From NCBI GenBank assembly GCA_033065855.1, contig JAVXUO010002382.1, positions 32,165 to 96,164 on the forward strand: a stretch of DNA of 64,000 bases. The letters are read 5' to 3'. This document shows, piece by piece, positions 37,490 through 49,090 of this stretch (within the stretch, counting starts at the first letter, position 1; each line of letters begins with the position of its first letter). The notes below the pieces were generated by a model, which was not told the origin of the DNA, did not search any database, and saw nothing but the letters and a program-made list of their open reading frames with translations. This stretch comes from Escallonia rubra. Its lineage: Eukaryota; Streptophyta; Magnoliopsida; Escalloniales; Escalloniaceae. Position numbers and translations under genes: made by a program.

Positions 37490-37700
37490 CTAAAAAAACG
37501 CAAAAAAAATATCTGGACCGTCCACAGATCGCGCGTGGACGACCAGATCGCGCTAGCAACTTAACCCATTTGGTTAGCGCTCTCAACGGATCAACTCCCT
37601 ATATATATATATATATATATATAGGGAGTCGATCCCTGTCTACCGTTAGAGAAATTTTTATTTCTCCACCATAAATCTTGTCGTCCACGTGTACTCATGG
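37490..37700. repeat. inverted repeat of ~100 bp around a (TA)n core
   Basis: The left arm, read inward, and the right arm, read outward, share CGTCCACG, TGGACGG, CAGAT plus a T/A run, and end in AACTCCCTA(TA)n / (TA)nTAGGGAGTCGATCC. The TA run is 37602-37622. The arrangement suits two element ends placed head to head at a TA repeat, or one fold-back element. No coding content. Confidence 0.65.
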
Positions 37701-37727
37701 ACGGCTCAGATGATTTTTTTTTCCTTG

Positions 37728-37771
37728 AAAAAGTTGCAACCACAACATTTTTATGCGGTTGCAACTTTTGA
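37728..37771. repeat. perfect 13-bp inverted repeat
   Basis: AAAAGTTGCAACC and GGTTGCAACTTTT face each other across about 14 bases, so the RNA or single strand could form a strong hairpin. Confidence 0.85.
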
Positions 37772-37865
37772 CATTTCTGCCCTTGGAAGCAATAAAACCC
37801 CAACCGCAGAAGACCGTAACAAAGTGCTGCGGTTGGCTTTCACCCAATCATCTTTGGCCCACCAC

Positions 37866-38262
37866 CCCTCCAACCGCAACACTTTGTTGCGGTTGCAATC
37901 ATTTTTTCCCCCACCCCACCCACCTCCCCCCCCCCCCCCCGCAACACTTTGTTGCGGTTGGTAATCATTGCACCCTTTTTTTTTCTCCCTGCTTTTTCGT
38001 GAAAGGTGCCCCCCCCCCCCCCAACCGCAACCAAGTGTTGCGGTTGGTAATCATTGCACCCTTTTTTTTCTCCCTGCTTTTTTGTGAAAGGTGCCCCCCC
38101 CCCCCCCACCGCAAAACTTGGCACGGAGAGAGAAAGGTTGGCCCCCCACAAAAAAAAAATTCTCCTTGCTTTTTCGTGAAAGGTGCCACCCCCCCCCCCC
38201 CACCTACTGCAACACTTGGCACGAATAGAGAAAGAGAGAAAGGTTGGCCCCCACAAAAACAC
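37866..38262. repeat. minisatellite with hairpins and long C tracts
   Basis: About four imperfect units. Each has some of GCAACACTTTGTTGCGGTTG, TAATCATTGCACCC, a T-run, CTCCCTGCTTTTTCGTGAAAGG and a run of 13-16 C. AACCGCAACA-CTT-TGTTGCGGTT at 37872-37894 is a perfect 10-bp hairpin. The minus strand has four to five long G runs. Confidence 0.85.
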
Positions 38263-38749
38263 GGGTTACACCCCATTTCTCTGCATTTTCATTTGAATGC
38301 ATTTGACTGCAATTTTGTACGGATTACACTCCAATCCACTTGCAGTCTGATCACTTCACTCAACACTTCACTTCTGAGATATTCCGACTCACGGGTCTTC
38401 TTTCTTCTCTTTCCCTCGCTTTTCTCTCTTTATAATCCGTTCTCCCCAATTCTTTCTGGACAGAACCCTCTCTTTCACTTTACATCATCTTTCCCAACTC
38501 TTTCTTCCATCTTCTTCATACTCCAAATCTTACCTGCATAATCTCCACGATAACATAAACAAAAATATTCTACGGTAGAAAATCGGTGGACAACCGCTAG
38601 AAGATTAAAATATATCAAGTTTAAAGCAAGTAAGTATTTCGAATTTTCTTATAATTCAATGTTAATTTCAAATTGTTCTTACCAGTAGATTGTTTAAATT
38701 GTGTTATGCTTAAATTGTTCTTACCATAATCTCAAATTCGTGTTTTTTA

Positions 38750-39030
38750 GAGTTTAAAATTAGGGATTGAACTAGCTTTTAGGTTATGAAATTAGAGGTT
38801 TACTTGATATACGAAATTAGGGGTTTTTTTTATTTTTTCAAGATTGGGGTTTTTTTAGTGCTCCAACATTATGGGGTTTTTATGGATTCAAAATTGAGGG
38901 TTTTTTAAGACGTCAAAATTAGGATTTTTAGGGCTTCAAAATTGGGATTTTTTAGTTTATTCAAGATGAGCGGTTTTTTAGGGCGTCAAAATTAGAGTTT
39001 TTTATGGTTCTCGAAATTAGAGTTTATTAG
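38750..39030. repeat. GGGTTTTTT-rich degenerate minisatellite
   Basis: Roughly ten units of 22-30 bp on the theme TTCAAAATTRGGGTTTTTTA, with variable T-run length. Confidence 0.75.
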
Positions 39031-40936
39031 CGAATATTCTTTCAAAGTTCAAAAATAGTGATTGTAGACTCAAATCGAAGAGAACGAAAATACAAATTGA
39101 ACGAAACAAAAATGAGATCAATCGGAGATCGGATGAGTGAGATATGAATTGGGCGAAAATTTTAGATAAAAACTTAATAGCACGAAGATCGAAAAAAAAT
39201 TTTAAAAGAAATAGTGGCCCGGAAGTGACACGTGGCGTGTCCTTTCTCTATAAATTCTGAAACCAATCCCTTACGATTGACAACTTATAAATTTGGTCTA
39301 AAAATGACAACTGTCCTTTTCTTTAGAGAAAAAGCGGCCATTGTTCTTAAAAAAAATAAAAACGATAGCTCGACTCGACTATTCGTAAGGATTTTATATA
39401 TTTTTTTAAAAAAGTCACGCCACGATTGAGGGATTTGTTAAAGGAAGAAGACACTGTGTGTTCCTAAGGTGTAACACTATGTGTGTTTAATGTGAATACG
39501 AAACATAATTGTCGCAAGAGATGAAAACTTAATTAGATAATTTTCACAAATTTACAAAAAATAGCTAGAGCTAGATTTTGCCAAAGTGCAAAAAATAGAC
39601 CTTAGTTATTTTTAAAAGATATATATCAGGGAAAAAGTTCAGATTTTTCCAAAGACTGGAAAGGGGTTAACTGATACGGGGAACCTTGTAACTTTGCAGT
39701 GTATTTTAAAATATCAAGCTAGCGCGATTTCACGCAAAACTTTTATGAGAACCCTAGGATGTTGGGAAGTTCTATTTCTCACGAATTCGGGCCATTCTGA
39801 ATTCGTTAGCTATTTTTTTGGCCGAACGGACTTTTAAGCGCAATCTTTTCCTTATTTTTGTAGTCAGCACAATGTTTCCTAATGAAAGAAGATGGGAGTT
39901 GCTGCATTTGCAAATTGAGCATCAATATTCACAAATGGCTAAGCTTTAGCAGAGGATATATCAGCGCGAAGCAACTTGCCAACCTTTTTGCATACGTTTT
40001 CTAGCACTATATCGACATTTGAATGCATAGCAATATTTTCCTATGTCAAACTCAAGATTGCACATAATAAGCTTGTTGATGCCAACAATATTCAACGAAA
40101 CATTGATCAGTAATTATGTCGTACCTGCACTAAGGACATTATCTAGTATCCATACTTGCATAAAAAATATTTACAATGCAAGAATTACCAAGTGTACTAA
40201 AACAGTAACTACTGCATCACATTTTCGCAGACTCAACTGCAACTTATTAGAGACAACTAACAGGTCAAAAAGTGGAACTGAGGGAAAGAGAATCATGTGA
40301 AAATACACTTCATATGTATTACTTTATTGTCAGTTCAAAATTGAATACCCATGCACCCTCATGACAGACAGATAAAAAAGCAAACAAAGACACATATACA
40401 TAGACGAGCTTATTTCCTATACTTATTCATGTAGACAGCATGCATGTTAATATCCAGACTTTGAGCACAAACAAAAATTAAAAGCCACCTTCACATCCAG
40501 TGCAGAGTCCCGCCACCGCAAAAGGCAGATTCAGGAACAGTAGTGTAGACATGGATATATGGATGGAATATCTACCACGGTAGATATTATAGCACAGAGG
40601 TTTTGGCAATAGAAACAAACTTGATATGATAGGTGGAAAGCGTAGATTAAAAAACTTAAGTTATGTTAAAAACGTAACTCCATTCAAGGAATTACCATGA
40701 TAAGGATTGGGATTATTTTACCCATGGAGAAAACTATTTATGATGAATAAGCTTCATATTCAATTCTTTGAATTATACTTACTCCAAAATAGCTATCCCC
40801 CAGCTGCTAGCTCCCCAAACTCTGTGAATGTGAGCCATTAGTAGGCCTTTCACATGCAATGTAAGACTGTCTTGATTGATTTTGATGCAACCTTATCCAA
40901 ATGACTTCTACCTTATAATGATCGAAAAAATTGTGC
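39031..40936. other. non-coding stretch, nothing recognised
   Basis: AT-rich DNA without a supported gene, RNA or repeat pair. Confidence 0.45.
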
Positions 40937-40942
40937 AGCACC

Positions 40943-41235
40943 TGATAGAAAAATTGGTCACTCACAAGCACTCTTAGAGAGAAGATGGAAGAGGACTTCT
41001 ATTACTTGAACTCACTTGCATTCTAAAATGGTTTAGTACAAGGTTTTATATAGTACCCAAGTTACAATTCTAAAAACACCACATTAATAACACTATTGTC
41101 TAGATACACCATACATGAACCAAAATGAAAAGACTCAAGAACATACATAATTCATGCACCTAAACATATGCACCTACATGCAACATCATAAATGTAGATA
41201 ATATGCATGTACAAAGTAAAGTTTATATTTCTAAT
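40943..41235 (-). repeat. Copia LTR (3' LTR in element orientation)
   Basis: Starts TGATAGAAAAATTGG on the plus strand and matches 45340-45631. The inner end lies next to a purine-rich tract. Confidence 0.9.
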
Positions 41236-41839
41236 ACTCCTCCTTAAACTTGACTTTCTTGACAACTCCAAGTAGGGTCTGCATCTTGTGAAATATATCA
41301 TACTTGAGGGGCTTGGTAAAAATATCAGCAATTTGATCAAGTGACTTGACGAACTTGAGTTGTACTTGATTATTGGCAATGCACTCTCGGATGAAATGAT
41401 ACCTCGTATCTATATGCTTGCTCCGTTCGTGAAAGACGGGATTTTGTGCTAGAGCTTGAGCAGAGTTGTTGTCAATTAAAATTTTGGTAGCCTCCACTTG
41501 TGGTAAATGAAGTTCATTCAACAACCTTCTAATCCAAATAGCATGGCAAGCACAAGAAGTAGCAGCAACATACTCGGACTCACAACTTGATAATGCCACA
41601 ATAGGTTGTTTCTTCGAACTCCATGAAATTGCATTATCTCCCATGAAAAACACAAAACCGCTTGTGCTTTTTCTATCGTCTATATCTCCGGCAAAATCAC
41701 TATCACAATAACCCAACAGCTCACAATTGCTAGAGGATTTATAGAATAATCCAAAATCAAGAGTACCTTTTAGGTAGCGGAGTATTCGCTTAGCTGCCTT
41801 CATGTGGATCGAGGATGGAGCCTGCATGAAACGACTCAC
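41236..41839 (-). mobile_element. Copia part: RNase H
   Basis: Fossil RNase H region with the Copia signature motifs YCDSDFAGD, KSTSGF and CESEYVAA. Confidence 0.9.
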
Positions 41840-41940
41840 TAGTCCAACGGAGAAAAGAATGTCGGATTGTGCAAGTCAAGTACCTTAAAATTGGAAGATT
41901 TACCAATTGGATGTGAAATCCGCTTTCCTCATTGGTATTC

Positions 41941-42740
41941 TCAATTAACTCCACATACCAAGGGTGTTTTCACTGGAAAAGAATCAAGCATTTTGAACTT
42001 CTTCAAGACTTCCTTTGCATAGCCCTCTTGTGACAAAAAAATTCCATCCTTCATTTGCTTCACCTCAAGTCCCAAATAATAAGACATGAGCCCCATGTCC
42101 GTCATTTCAAATTCAAGAGTCATAGAGTCCTTGAGCTCATCAAACATGCTTGGGTTATTACCTGTAAAGATTAGATCATCCACATAGAGACAAACATATA
42201 AAACATCTCCGTTTTTATGCGCTTTAACATAAAGTGCATATTCATGGGGACATCTCACAAATCCATTCTCTTGAAAGTATCTGTCAATTCAGTTATTCCA
42301 CGCCCTTGGTGCTTGCTTTAGGCCGTAAAGGGCTTTCTTCAAAACCTTATCTTCTTTTCCCTTGACTTCATATCCCTTGGGTTGTTCAATGTAGACTTTT
42401 CTTTGAGAATACCATTGAGGAAAGCGGATTTCACATCTAATTAGTAAATCTTCCAATTTTTATGTTCTGCCAACGAAATCAGCAATCTTATTGTCTCCAA
42501 ACGCGCAACGGGAGCAAATACATCCTCGTAATCGATCCCTTTCCTTTGACTATAGCCTTTAGCTACAAGTCTTGCCTTGTATCTTTCGACCTTGCCTTTG
42601 GCATTTTTCTTTGCCTTGAACACCCACTTTACTCCAATTAGTCTTTGTCCTTTGGGAAGATTGTCTACCTCCCAAGTTTCATTTTTTACAATGGCTTGGA
42701 TCTCCTCGTCCATAGCTTGTCTCCAATTCTTATCTTTCAT
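41941..42740 (-). mobile_element. Copia part: reverse transcriptase
   Basis: Fossil RT region with WVFKAK, ARLVAKGYSQ and the YVDD box motif. It lies between integrase and RNase H, as in Copia. Confidence 0.9.
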
Positions 42741-42838
42741 AGCTTCTTCAAAGCTTATTGGTTCAATATCTGCAAAAAGTCAAAACAAAGTAACATTGTC
42801 TAATCCTTCAGTTTCATCATATAGATCTTGGAGATTTC

Positions 42839-43979
42839 TCATTCTTTGTGGCCTTTCGCTTGAACTCCCTTCGAATGACAAAGGCTCATTTGGATGAGGT
42901 GACGACGAAGGTGGAGTAATAGGCTCCAAAGATGCCTCACTTTCTTGATCTTCTTCAATAGGATATGGTTAGAAATCATAGTAAGTATCATCTTGAGAAT
43001 TCCAATTCCACGATCCTTCTTCATCAAACACCACATCTCTACTAACAACAGTCTTTCCATCATTCGGGTTATAAAGTTTGTATCCTTTAGAGCTCGAGTC
43101 ATAGCCAATAAAAACATATTTCTTGCTTTTATCATCAAGCTTGCTCCTTTCTTGATCGGGAACATGTGCATAGGCAATGCTTCCAAAAATACGCAAGTGG
43201 CCAACACTTGGCGTCACCCCACTCCATGCTTCTTGGGGTGTTTGATCCATGACACTTTTGGTGGGGCATCGATTTGACACATAAACTGCACAAGCCACAG
43301 CTTCGGCCCAAAATTCTTTCGGCATTTCCTTACTTTTTAACATGCTTCGAGCCATATTTAAGATTGTTCTATTCTTCCTCTCGGCCACGCCATTTTGTTG
43401 TGGTGTTTTAGGAACCGTTAAAGGACGACGAATACCATGTGATTCACAGAATTTATTAAATTCGTTTGAAGTGAATTCGCCTCCTCTATCCGACCTTAAC
43501 GATTTTATTTCATAGCCACTTTCTCTTTCAACAAGTGCTTTAAAATTCTTAAATGCCCCAAAAACTTCAGATTTTTTCTTTAAGAAATAGACCCAAGTCT
43601 TTCGACTAAAATCATCAATGAAAAGCAAAAAGTAATTATTTTTACCGAAAGAAAAAGGCTTGATTGGTCCGCAAACATCCGCATGAACTAGTTGAAGTGG
43701 CTTGGTTGCTCTTGAACTTGCTTCTTTCGGAAAACATTTCCTTGCATGCTTACCAAGAAGGCATGCTTCACACAATTGATTGGGAAGATTTATCAAGGGT
43801 ATCCCTTTCACCATCTTCTTCTCATCCAAAGCTTTGAGTGCTACAAAGTTCAAGTGTCCAAATCTCATATGCCAACGCCACGTTGAATCTTTTGCACATG
43901 CCTTCAAACACTTGGGTCCAACCGTTTTGAGATCCAACAAAAACATTCTATTCCTTGACATAGATACTTTGGCAAGCAA
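42839..43979 (-). mobile_element. Copia part: integrase
   Basis: Fossil integrase core (HADVCGPI, FIDDFSRKTWVYFL, LRSDRGGEF, TPQQNGVAERKNR) with the zinc-binding region just upstream. Confidence 0.92.
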
Positions 43980-43980
43980 G

Positions 43981-45071
43981 TTAGCATTTTGGTCTCTTAG
44001 GAAAAAGACTACGATTTTTCATATGAATTTCATAGCCTTTTTCTAAGAGTTTCCCCAAACTCAAAATATTACTCTTCAATTTTGGCACGTAATAAACGTC
44101 GGAAATAAGCTTATGCTCACCATTCTTCAAATAAACCAAAATATTACCTTTTCCTTTGATTTTGATCTTGGAAGAATCTCCAAAAGTAACATCTCCACCT
44201 ATATTTTCATCTAGCATCACAAACATGCTTTTGTCTCCACACATGATTACTTGCGCCATTGTCAAGGTACCATGAACTTTTTGTTCTTTCTTCATCCTCT
44301 TTGAGTGTTAACAACAAAGTGGGCTCCTCATGTTCCTCCTTGTTTTCAACAAGGTTTGCCTTCTCTTCTAATCTTTTGTTTTCACATTCCCAAGAATAGT
44401 GACCATTCTTATGACGAGTAACATTCTACATGTGATTTGTCATACCTTTTTTCATTCCGTTTTGCGTAATTTCCTCTTCCCCTTCCTCTTGCTTGACCAC
44501 GACCTCTTGAAGAGCTTTGGATTTTTCTTTCATTGGATGGATTACGTCCACCACATTCTCCTATTCCTTGGCCTCGGCCACGACCTTGGCCTCGCCCTCT
44601 TTGGGTTTTTTCACTACGACCTTGTGGTTCTCCCTTGTCTCGTAGAGAAAGCTTTGCTTGTAAGACATGTTCAACATCTTCATGCTTGCTCTTGTTCATC
44701 CTTTCTTCATGGGCACATAACGACCCACTTAATTCATCAATTGTCATGGCGTCTAAATCCTTCGACTCCTCGATAGCCACAACCACATGCTCAAATTTGT
44801 GGTCTAAAGAGCGGAGAATTTTCTCAATGACGCGAACATCTTGCACATCCTCGCCATTTCTCTTCATTTGATTCACAATTGCCAAAACTCTCGTGAAATA
44901 GTTGGTAACGGATTCCAACTCCTTCATGTGAAGAGCTTCAAACTCGCCTCTAAGAGTTTGAAGACGAACCTTCTTCACCTTGTCCACTCCCTTGTGAGAG
45001 TTTTCTAGTATCTCCCATGTTTCCTTGGAGGTCGATGCATTTGCCACCTTCACGAACATGGATTCATCCAA
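43981..45071 (-). mobile_element. Copia part: gag and gag-pre-integrase region
   Basis: Fossil gag of the UBN2 type ([42 protein letters not shown]), an Arg/Gly-rich tail and a protease/pre-integrase stretch. Confidence 0.88.
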
Positions 45072-45339
45072 AGCTTGATGGATGAGATAAATGACAAGTT
45101 GATCCTTTATTCTACTCTTCTCTAAAGCATTCTTTTGGTTTTGAGTTAAGGTGGCTTCATCTTGGGGCTCCTCATAGCCTTTGCAAACACTCTCCTACAC
45201 ACCTTGAGATCCAAGTAGGGCTTTCATACGAATTGCCCAATTGTCATAATTTTCTTTTGTGAGGCGTGGGGACAATGGAAGCGAATTCATACAATTTATG
45301 GTAATCTTCTAAAAAATAACAAGGCTCTTGATACCACTT

Positions 45340-45631
45340 TGATAGAAAAATTGGTCACTCACAAGCACACTTAGAGAGAAGATGGAAGAGGACTTCTATT
45401 ACTTGAACTCACTTGCATTCCAAAATGGTTTAGTACAAGGGTTTATATAGTACCCAAGTTACAATTCTAGAAACACCACATTAATAACACTATTGTCTAG
45501 ATACACCATACATGAACCAAAATGAAAAGACTCAAGAACATACATAATTCATGCACCTAAACATATGCACCTACATGCACCATCATAAATGTAGATAATA
45601 TGCATGTAAAAAGTCAAGTTTATATTTCAAA
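45340..45631 (-). repeat. Copia LTR (5' LTR in element orientation)
   Basis: Partner of 40943-41235. The tRNA-type primer site is adjacent at about 45322-45338. Confidence 0.9.
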
Positions 45632-45677
45632 AGCACCACGTTGTGAGCTGTAATTAATGCATTTCATAAACGAATCA

Positions 45678-45686
45678 CGATAAGGA
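45678..45686. repeat. 9-bp target duplication, left
   Basis: ACGATAAGG, identical to 46811-46819. Confidence 0.88.
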
Positions 45687-46810
45687 GAAAATATTTGGTG
45701 GTTGTCTAACACCACGTCATCGTCTGAGGTGGTGTTAGACTACCACTTATATCTCGCCAACTAAGCAAGATTGTGTCAGAGTGGAACATCTATCCAGCTG
45801 GATATTTACCTTAACCATGGTTTAAAATTGTTAAAACACATATTAATAAACAAATCAGAAGTATAAAACCACTTCTTTAAACCCTAATTCTCTCAGCAGC
45901 CCATCATTCTCTCCCTCCCTCCTCCCTCCTCTCACATAAGCACAAATAGGAAAGCTTCTGCTTAATGGGGCACTTTTGAGGTATTCTTAAACCAGACATC
46001 GAGTCAACAAAAGCAAATGGATGTCACAATGCACTCAGTATGATGCATTTGATTCAGGTTCTCAGAACAGACATGGGAACAATTCTAGCAAATGGGAGAC
46101 TGAAGAACTTCTCCAGAGACCTCCTCCATCTATTTCACCCCATCAATGGAAACTTCAGCAGGCTCATCTAGTTACCTAAGCATTTAGGGAAATATTCAAG
46201 TTGTAAATTTTTAAGTAGCCTTTTCTCCATGGATTATTGCAGGACGCAAACCAATCATCCTTCTAACCGAGAAGGAAAAATTGATTTTTTAGACATACGT
46301 CGCTTGCATGAAGGGCCTTCTGCTGGGCTGATGAAACAGAGAAATATAGCTGCATATCCAAATTCCCAATCTATAATGTTGATTGCCAACAAAAATTAAA
46401 GAGTAGAGAGGAAGTGAAGTGAGTTTCTTGCAGAATACATGCGTATGGATTTCGCCAGACATGGTGATCGCTAGATATAGTGCATGCGCATAGGTCACAT
46501 CGGTGATGGTCCGTGAAAATGAAAGAGTAGATGGGGAAGATTATGAGAACAGAGAGAATGAGAATTAGAACACAGAGAATGAGATTTGTTTAGTAATGAT
46601 GGTAGAAAATATTAGGGGAGATGTTTAAAATTCGCGAAAATTTGAATTTTAAGTTTTCATTAACCATGGTAAACTGTGTTATGGTTTGCCATCCATTCAG
46701 GAAATTATCTTAATATTTGACAATATTATTTAGTTGGCAAAATATAAGTGGTAGTCTAACACCACATCAGATGATGACGTGGTGTTAGATAACCACTGAA
46801 TATTTTTTCC
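45687..46810. mobile_element. Mutator-like non-autonomous TIR element
   Basis: A 1,124-bp element with TIRs of about 68 bp. The left reads AGAAAATATTTGGTGGTTG and the right, read inward, GGAAAAAATATTCAGTGG. Both then share CTAACACCACGTCATC, GTGGTGTTAGACTACCAC and TTATAT. A perfect 9-bp direct repeat (ACGATAAGG) flanks it. Long TIRs with a 9-bp duplication are typical of Mutator-like elements. There is no transposase. The interior has AACCCTAATTCTCTCAGCAG followed by a CTCC-rich stretch (45880-45945), similar to a gene 5' leader, so it may have picked up host sequence. Confidence 0.88.
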
Positions 46811-46819
46811 ACGATAAGG
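46811..46819. repeat. 9-bp target duplication, right
   Basis: ACGATAAGG, matching 45678-45686. Confidence 0.88.
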
Positions 46820-46879
46820 GGTGATATAAGAACTCACAAGAACCATTGTACGCTGAACATTGAACTTCTTCATACAGCT

Positions 46880-47066
46880 GGCAAAGGAGGGCTGGTACGG
46901 TTAATAGTTAGAATCTTAGATCTCGACATTGGTAAACAGCATTGAGCATGGAGACTCGACTTGCTCACAAGCTGGTCAGAATCCATTCCATTTCCTTTAC
47001 TTAGGACGGCAGAAATAGGTAGACAACAACGTAAAAGTTTGTTTGAAGCATGTAGAGTAGCTGAAA
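46880..47066 (-). CDS. exon-like segment, unidentified minus-strand gene
   Basis: After an AG at 47067-47068 the frame reads VSATLHASNKLLRCCLPISA, then SDQLVSKSSLHAQCCLPMSR, and ends near TINRTSPPLPA. The 3' border is unclear. The family is unknown to me. Confidence 0.35.
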
Positions 47067-47425
47067 CTGACATATAACGAAATTTCAGTCAACATTGCCT
47101 AAGAGAGATTGGGCTACAAATTTTCGCAGCATTAGGCTCTCATATAAACTATAAATATATAGCGATTGAACTTACACTCAAAAACCTTTAGCATGCCCAT
47201 CCTTCAAGCGATTGTAGCTGAGAAGGAAGGATAAAAGAAGAGCAAAGTTTTTTCATTCAAAAATGACTTTTTCTTACAATATGTAAGAAAGCTAAATGAT
47301 TTCTACAATTTTCTCCTTCAGCTGAAATGGGTTGTCTGTACAATAATCATAAGACCAGCTTAATCTCTTCTGTAATCCACTCATGTGTTTGAAGCATAAG
47401 ATAAAAAAGAAATCGTAAGCAATAC

Positions 47426-47626
47426 CTTCTGGCACATCACCTCTTCTCCTCTGTTGAGCACATTCAGTAGTCCCAAATAAACAGGGTGCTGCTTGTTCCC
47501 TTACTCTCTTCTTGCCCTTTTCTTGACTAATTTTGAGAGCACCCTGGCTGCATTTTGCAAGAAATGCAGTTTCTTTCTCGCATCCACTTCTATCAAATAC
47601 TTTCACAGTGAAATGAGAATTGCCAT
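47426..47626 (-). CDS. exon-like segment, unidentified minus-strand gene
   Basis: Bounded by CAG before 47626 and GT after 47426 (AGAAG|GTATTG). It codes for 67 residues including GNSHFTVKVFDRSGCEKETA, ALKISQEKGKKRVREQ and CAQQRRRGDVPEG. Good splice borders and protein-like content, but the family is unknown. Confidence 0.42.
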
Positions 47627-48540
47627 CTGTTGGCACCAAATATTTTTACCAATAATATGCAGACACGTGGCATAGTGATAACCACAGAAGAGTGCATGAA
47701 TAAAGGAAGTGGAAAAGAGCACGGTTACAGTAGTTATCATCTGTTACCGAATTATAAGGAGTAGATAAATGAGCAAAGAATGCGGGAGAACCAAATATTT
47801 GAATAAGCCGCACAAGGAGGAGGAAACTGCCAATCAATGTCACGATCGATAACACACCATGGAAGTCGGCTAGTGGGGACAAGAAGGAGGATATCGCCAA
47901 TCAATGTCACGATCGATAACGCACAATGGAAGTCGGTTAGTGGGGATTTTGAAGTGAACCACGATGGACACGATTAAGGAGTTTTCAGAAGAAATCATTG
48001 ATCATGGAGATCGAGAAGTGTCTCCAATAAAGATAAAGGATGACAGTTACCGAAGAAAGGCGGTTACGGATATTCTCAAGTATAAAACAGATGAAAGGTA
48101 ACAGAAAAAGGGGTCGTCAATCTTTCCAACTACATTAGACTAAGAAAATAGCGTAGATAGCTTGCATAGTTCGCTCGTAGGAAGACTTTTAGATGATTTG
48201 TGTAGCTTCGATAGGAAGCATAGTTCGTTGTAAGAGCTTCAATAGTATAGCTAGCCAAAGTGAAGACATGCATTTGCTAAACAAAAGATCTTGTTTTGGG
48301 TGCTTGGAAGAGAGACTTTCTCTTCGATCCTATCACAGTTACGAAAAAGAAATCCTGTTTTGGCTTTCTTGAGAAATAGTGGCCACTTTACCTACAAGAA
48401 CTAATATAGCCGTCTTTGAAACAAGAAAGCGCTTATCCCCTAAGCCACTAGGGAAGAAAACACATCCATTAGTGCTTGCATACTATTTCTATCAGGTTCA
48501 TTCATCTAAGAGGAGTGCTCATCCCCTAGATATCCAGAAT

Positions 48541-48582
48541 TCTGCCTTGGCCTGGTGCACCCCACCCAAATCAAGTTGCAAT
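48541..48582 (+). ncRNA. U2 snRNA 3'-end fragment (pseudogene)
   Basis: CTGCCTTGGCCTGGTGCACC matches the last stem of U2, followed by the 3' flank CCACCCAAATCAAGTTGCAA shared with the other U2 relics. No 5' part. Confidence 0.75.
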
Positions 48583-48763
48583 AGAAGCAAGCTCAATTCA
48601 ATACCTCCGAAAGTGCTTGCACAAATCTCAAAACAAAGGGCAAGATCAGGCTGAAGTCTCTACCGTCTACGATGCCTGTATTGCTTACTAGTCAATCAAG
48701 CCTTCATGAAGACAACAAACAAAGCCTAGTGGATGAACCCTACCACGGGAAAAATCTCACAGT

Positions 48764-48830
48764 GATCGCTACTAGTTCCTTTTTTGTCGCCTTGGCATTG
48801 CACTACTGCCCTAGCCTGGCGCACCGCAAC
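48764..48830 (+). ncRNA. U2 snRNA 3'-half fragment (pseudogene)
   Basis: Matches the U2 stem-loop III/IV region (GTTCC, TCGCCTTGGCATTGCACTAC, TGCCCTAGCCTGGCGCAC). The 5' two thirds with the branch-site recognition sequence are absent. Confidence 0.78.
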
Positions 48831-49090
48831 CAAATGTACTCCAACAAAATTAAGTCTTATTTAGTCCCACGTTTTATAGCCTGACAAGCAGCAAATTAAT
48901 TTGATTTCTACTTAGTTTCCCCCACATTGTGTACCTAAAATTTACTTGAACCAAAATTAAGTTCTACAAAACCAGCTATGTGGATTGACTAACTATTCCA
49001 ACTAAGTAAGCCGGCTACCCACGTGTAGCCCACCCTGATCTGAGTTGACTCAAGTAAACCATCACCTAGTCATTGCATAGGTACGGCTTG
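48831..49090. repeat. segmental repeat (U2 3' flank module)
   Basis: Aligns with 57540-57785, sharing TTATTTAGTCCCA, CTGACAAGCAGCA, CCACATTGTG and GGTTGACTCAA-like words. A shorter copy lies at 51665-51725. This shows duplication of whole blocks around U2. Confidence 0.7.

Larger units (their letters stand above)
40937..45637 (-). mobile_element. Copia-type LTR retrotransposon, full length but broken
   Basis: A fossil element of about 4.7 kb on the minus strand. Both LTRs of about 290 bp are present, with a 5-6 bp target duplication (AGCACC at 40937-40942 and 45632-45637) and a primer site just inside the right LTR that resembles the initiator-Met tRNA type (TGGTATCAAGAGCC on the minus strand). 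The order gag, integrase, reverse transcriptase, RNase H is that of Ty1/Copia. The reading frame is interrupted at about five or more points, so it is dead. The LTRs differ at about 7 of 290 positions (about 2.4%). With a plant rate near 1.3e-8 per site per year that suggests insertion about a million years ago, to within a few fold. Confidence 0.93.

Noticed and set aside
37753-38541. 262-codon plus-strand frame and overlapping minus-strand frames
   Set aside because: The long frame is produced by the C-tract minisatellite. The protein would be runs of Pro and repeats.
43780-44871. Plus-strand frames of 88-125 codons
   Set aside because: Antisense shadows of the Copia gag and integrase regions.
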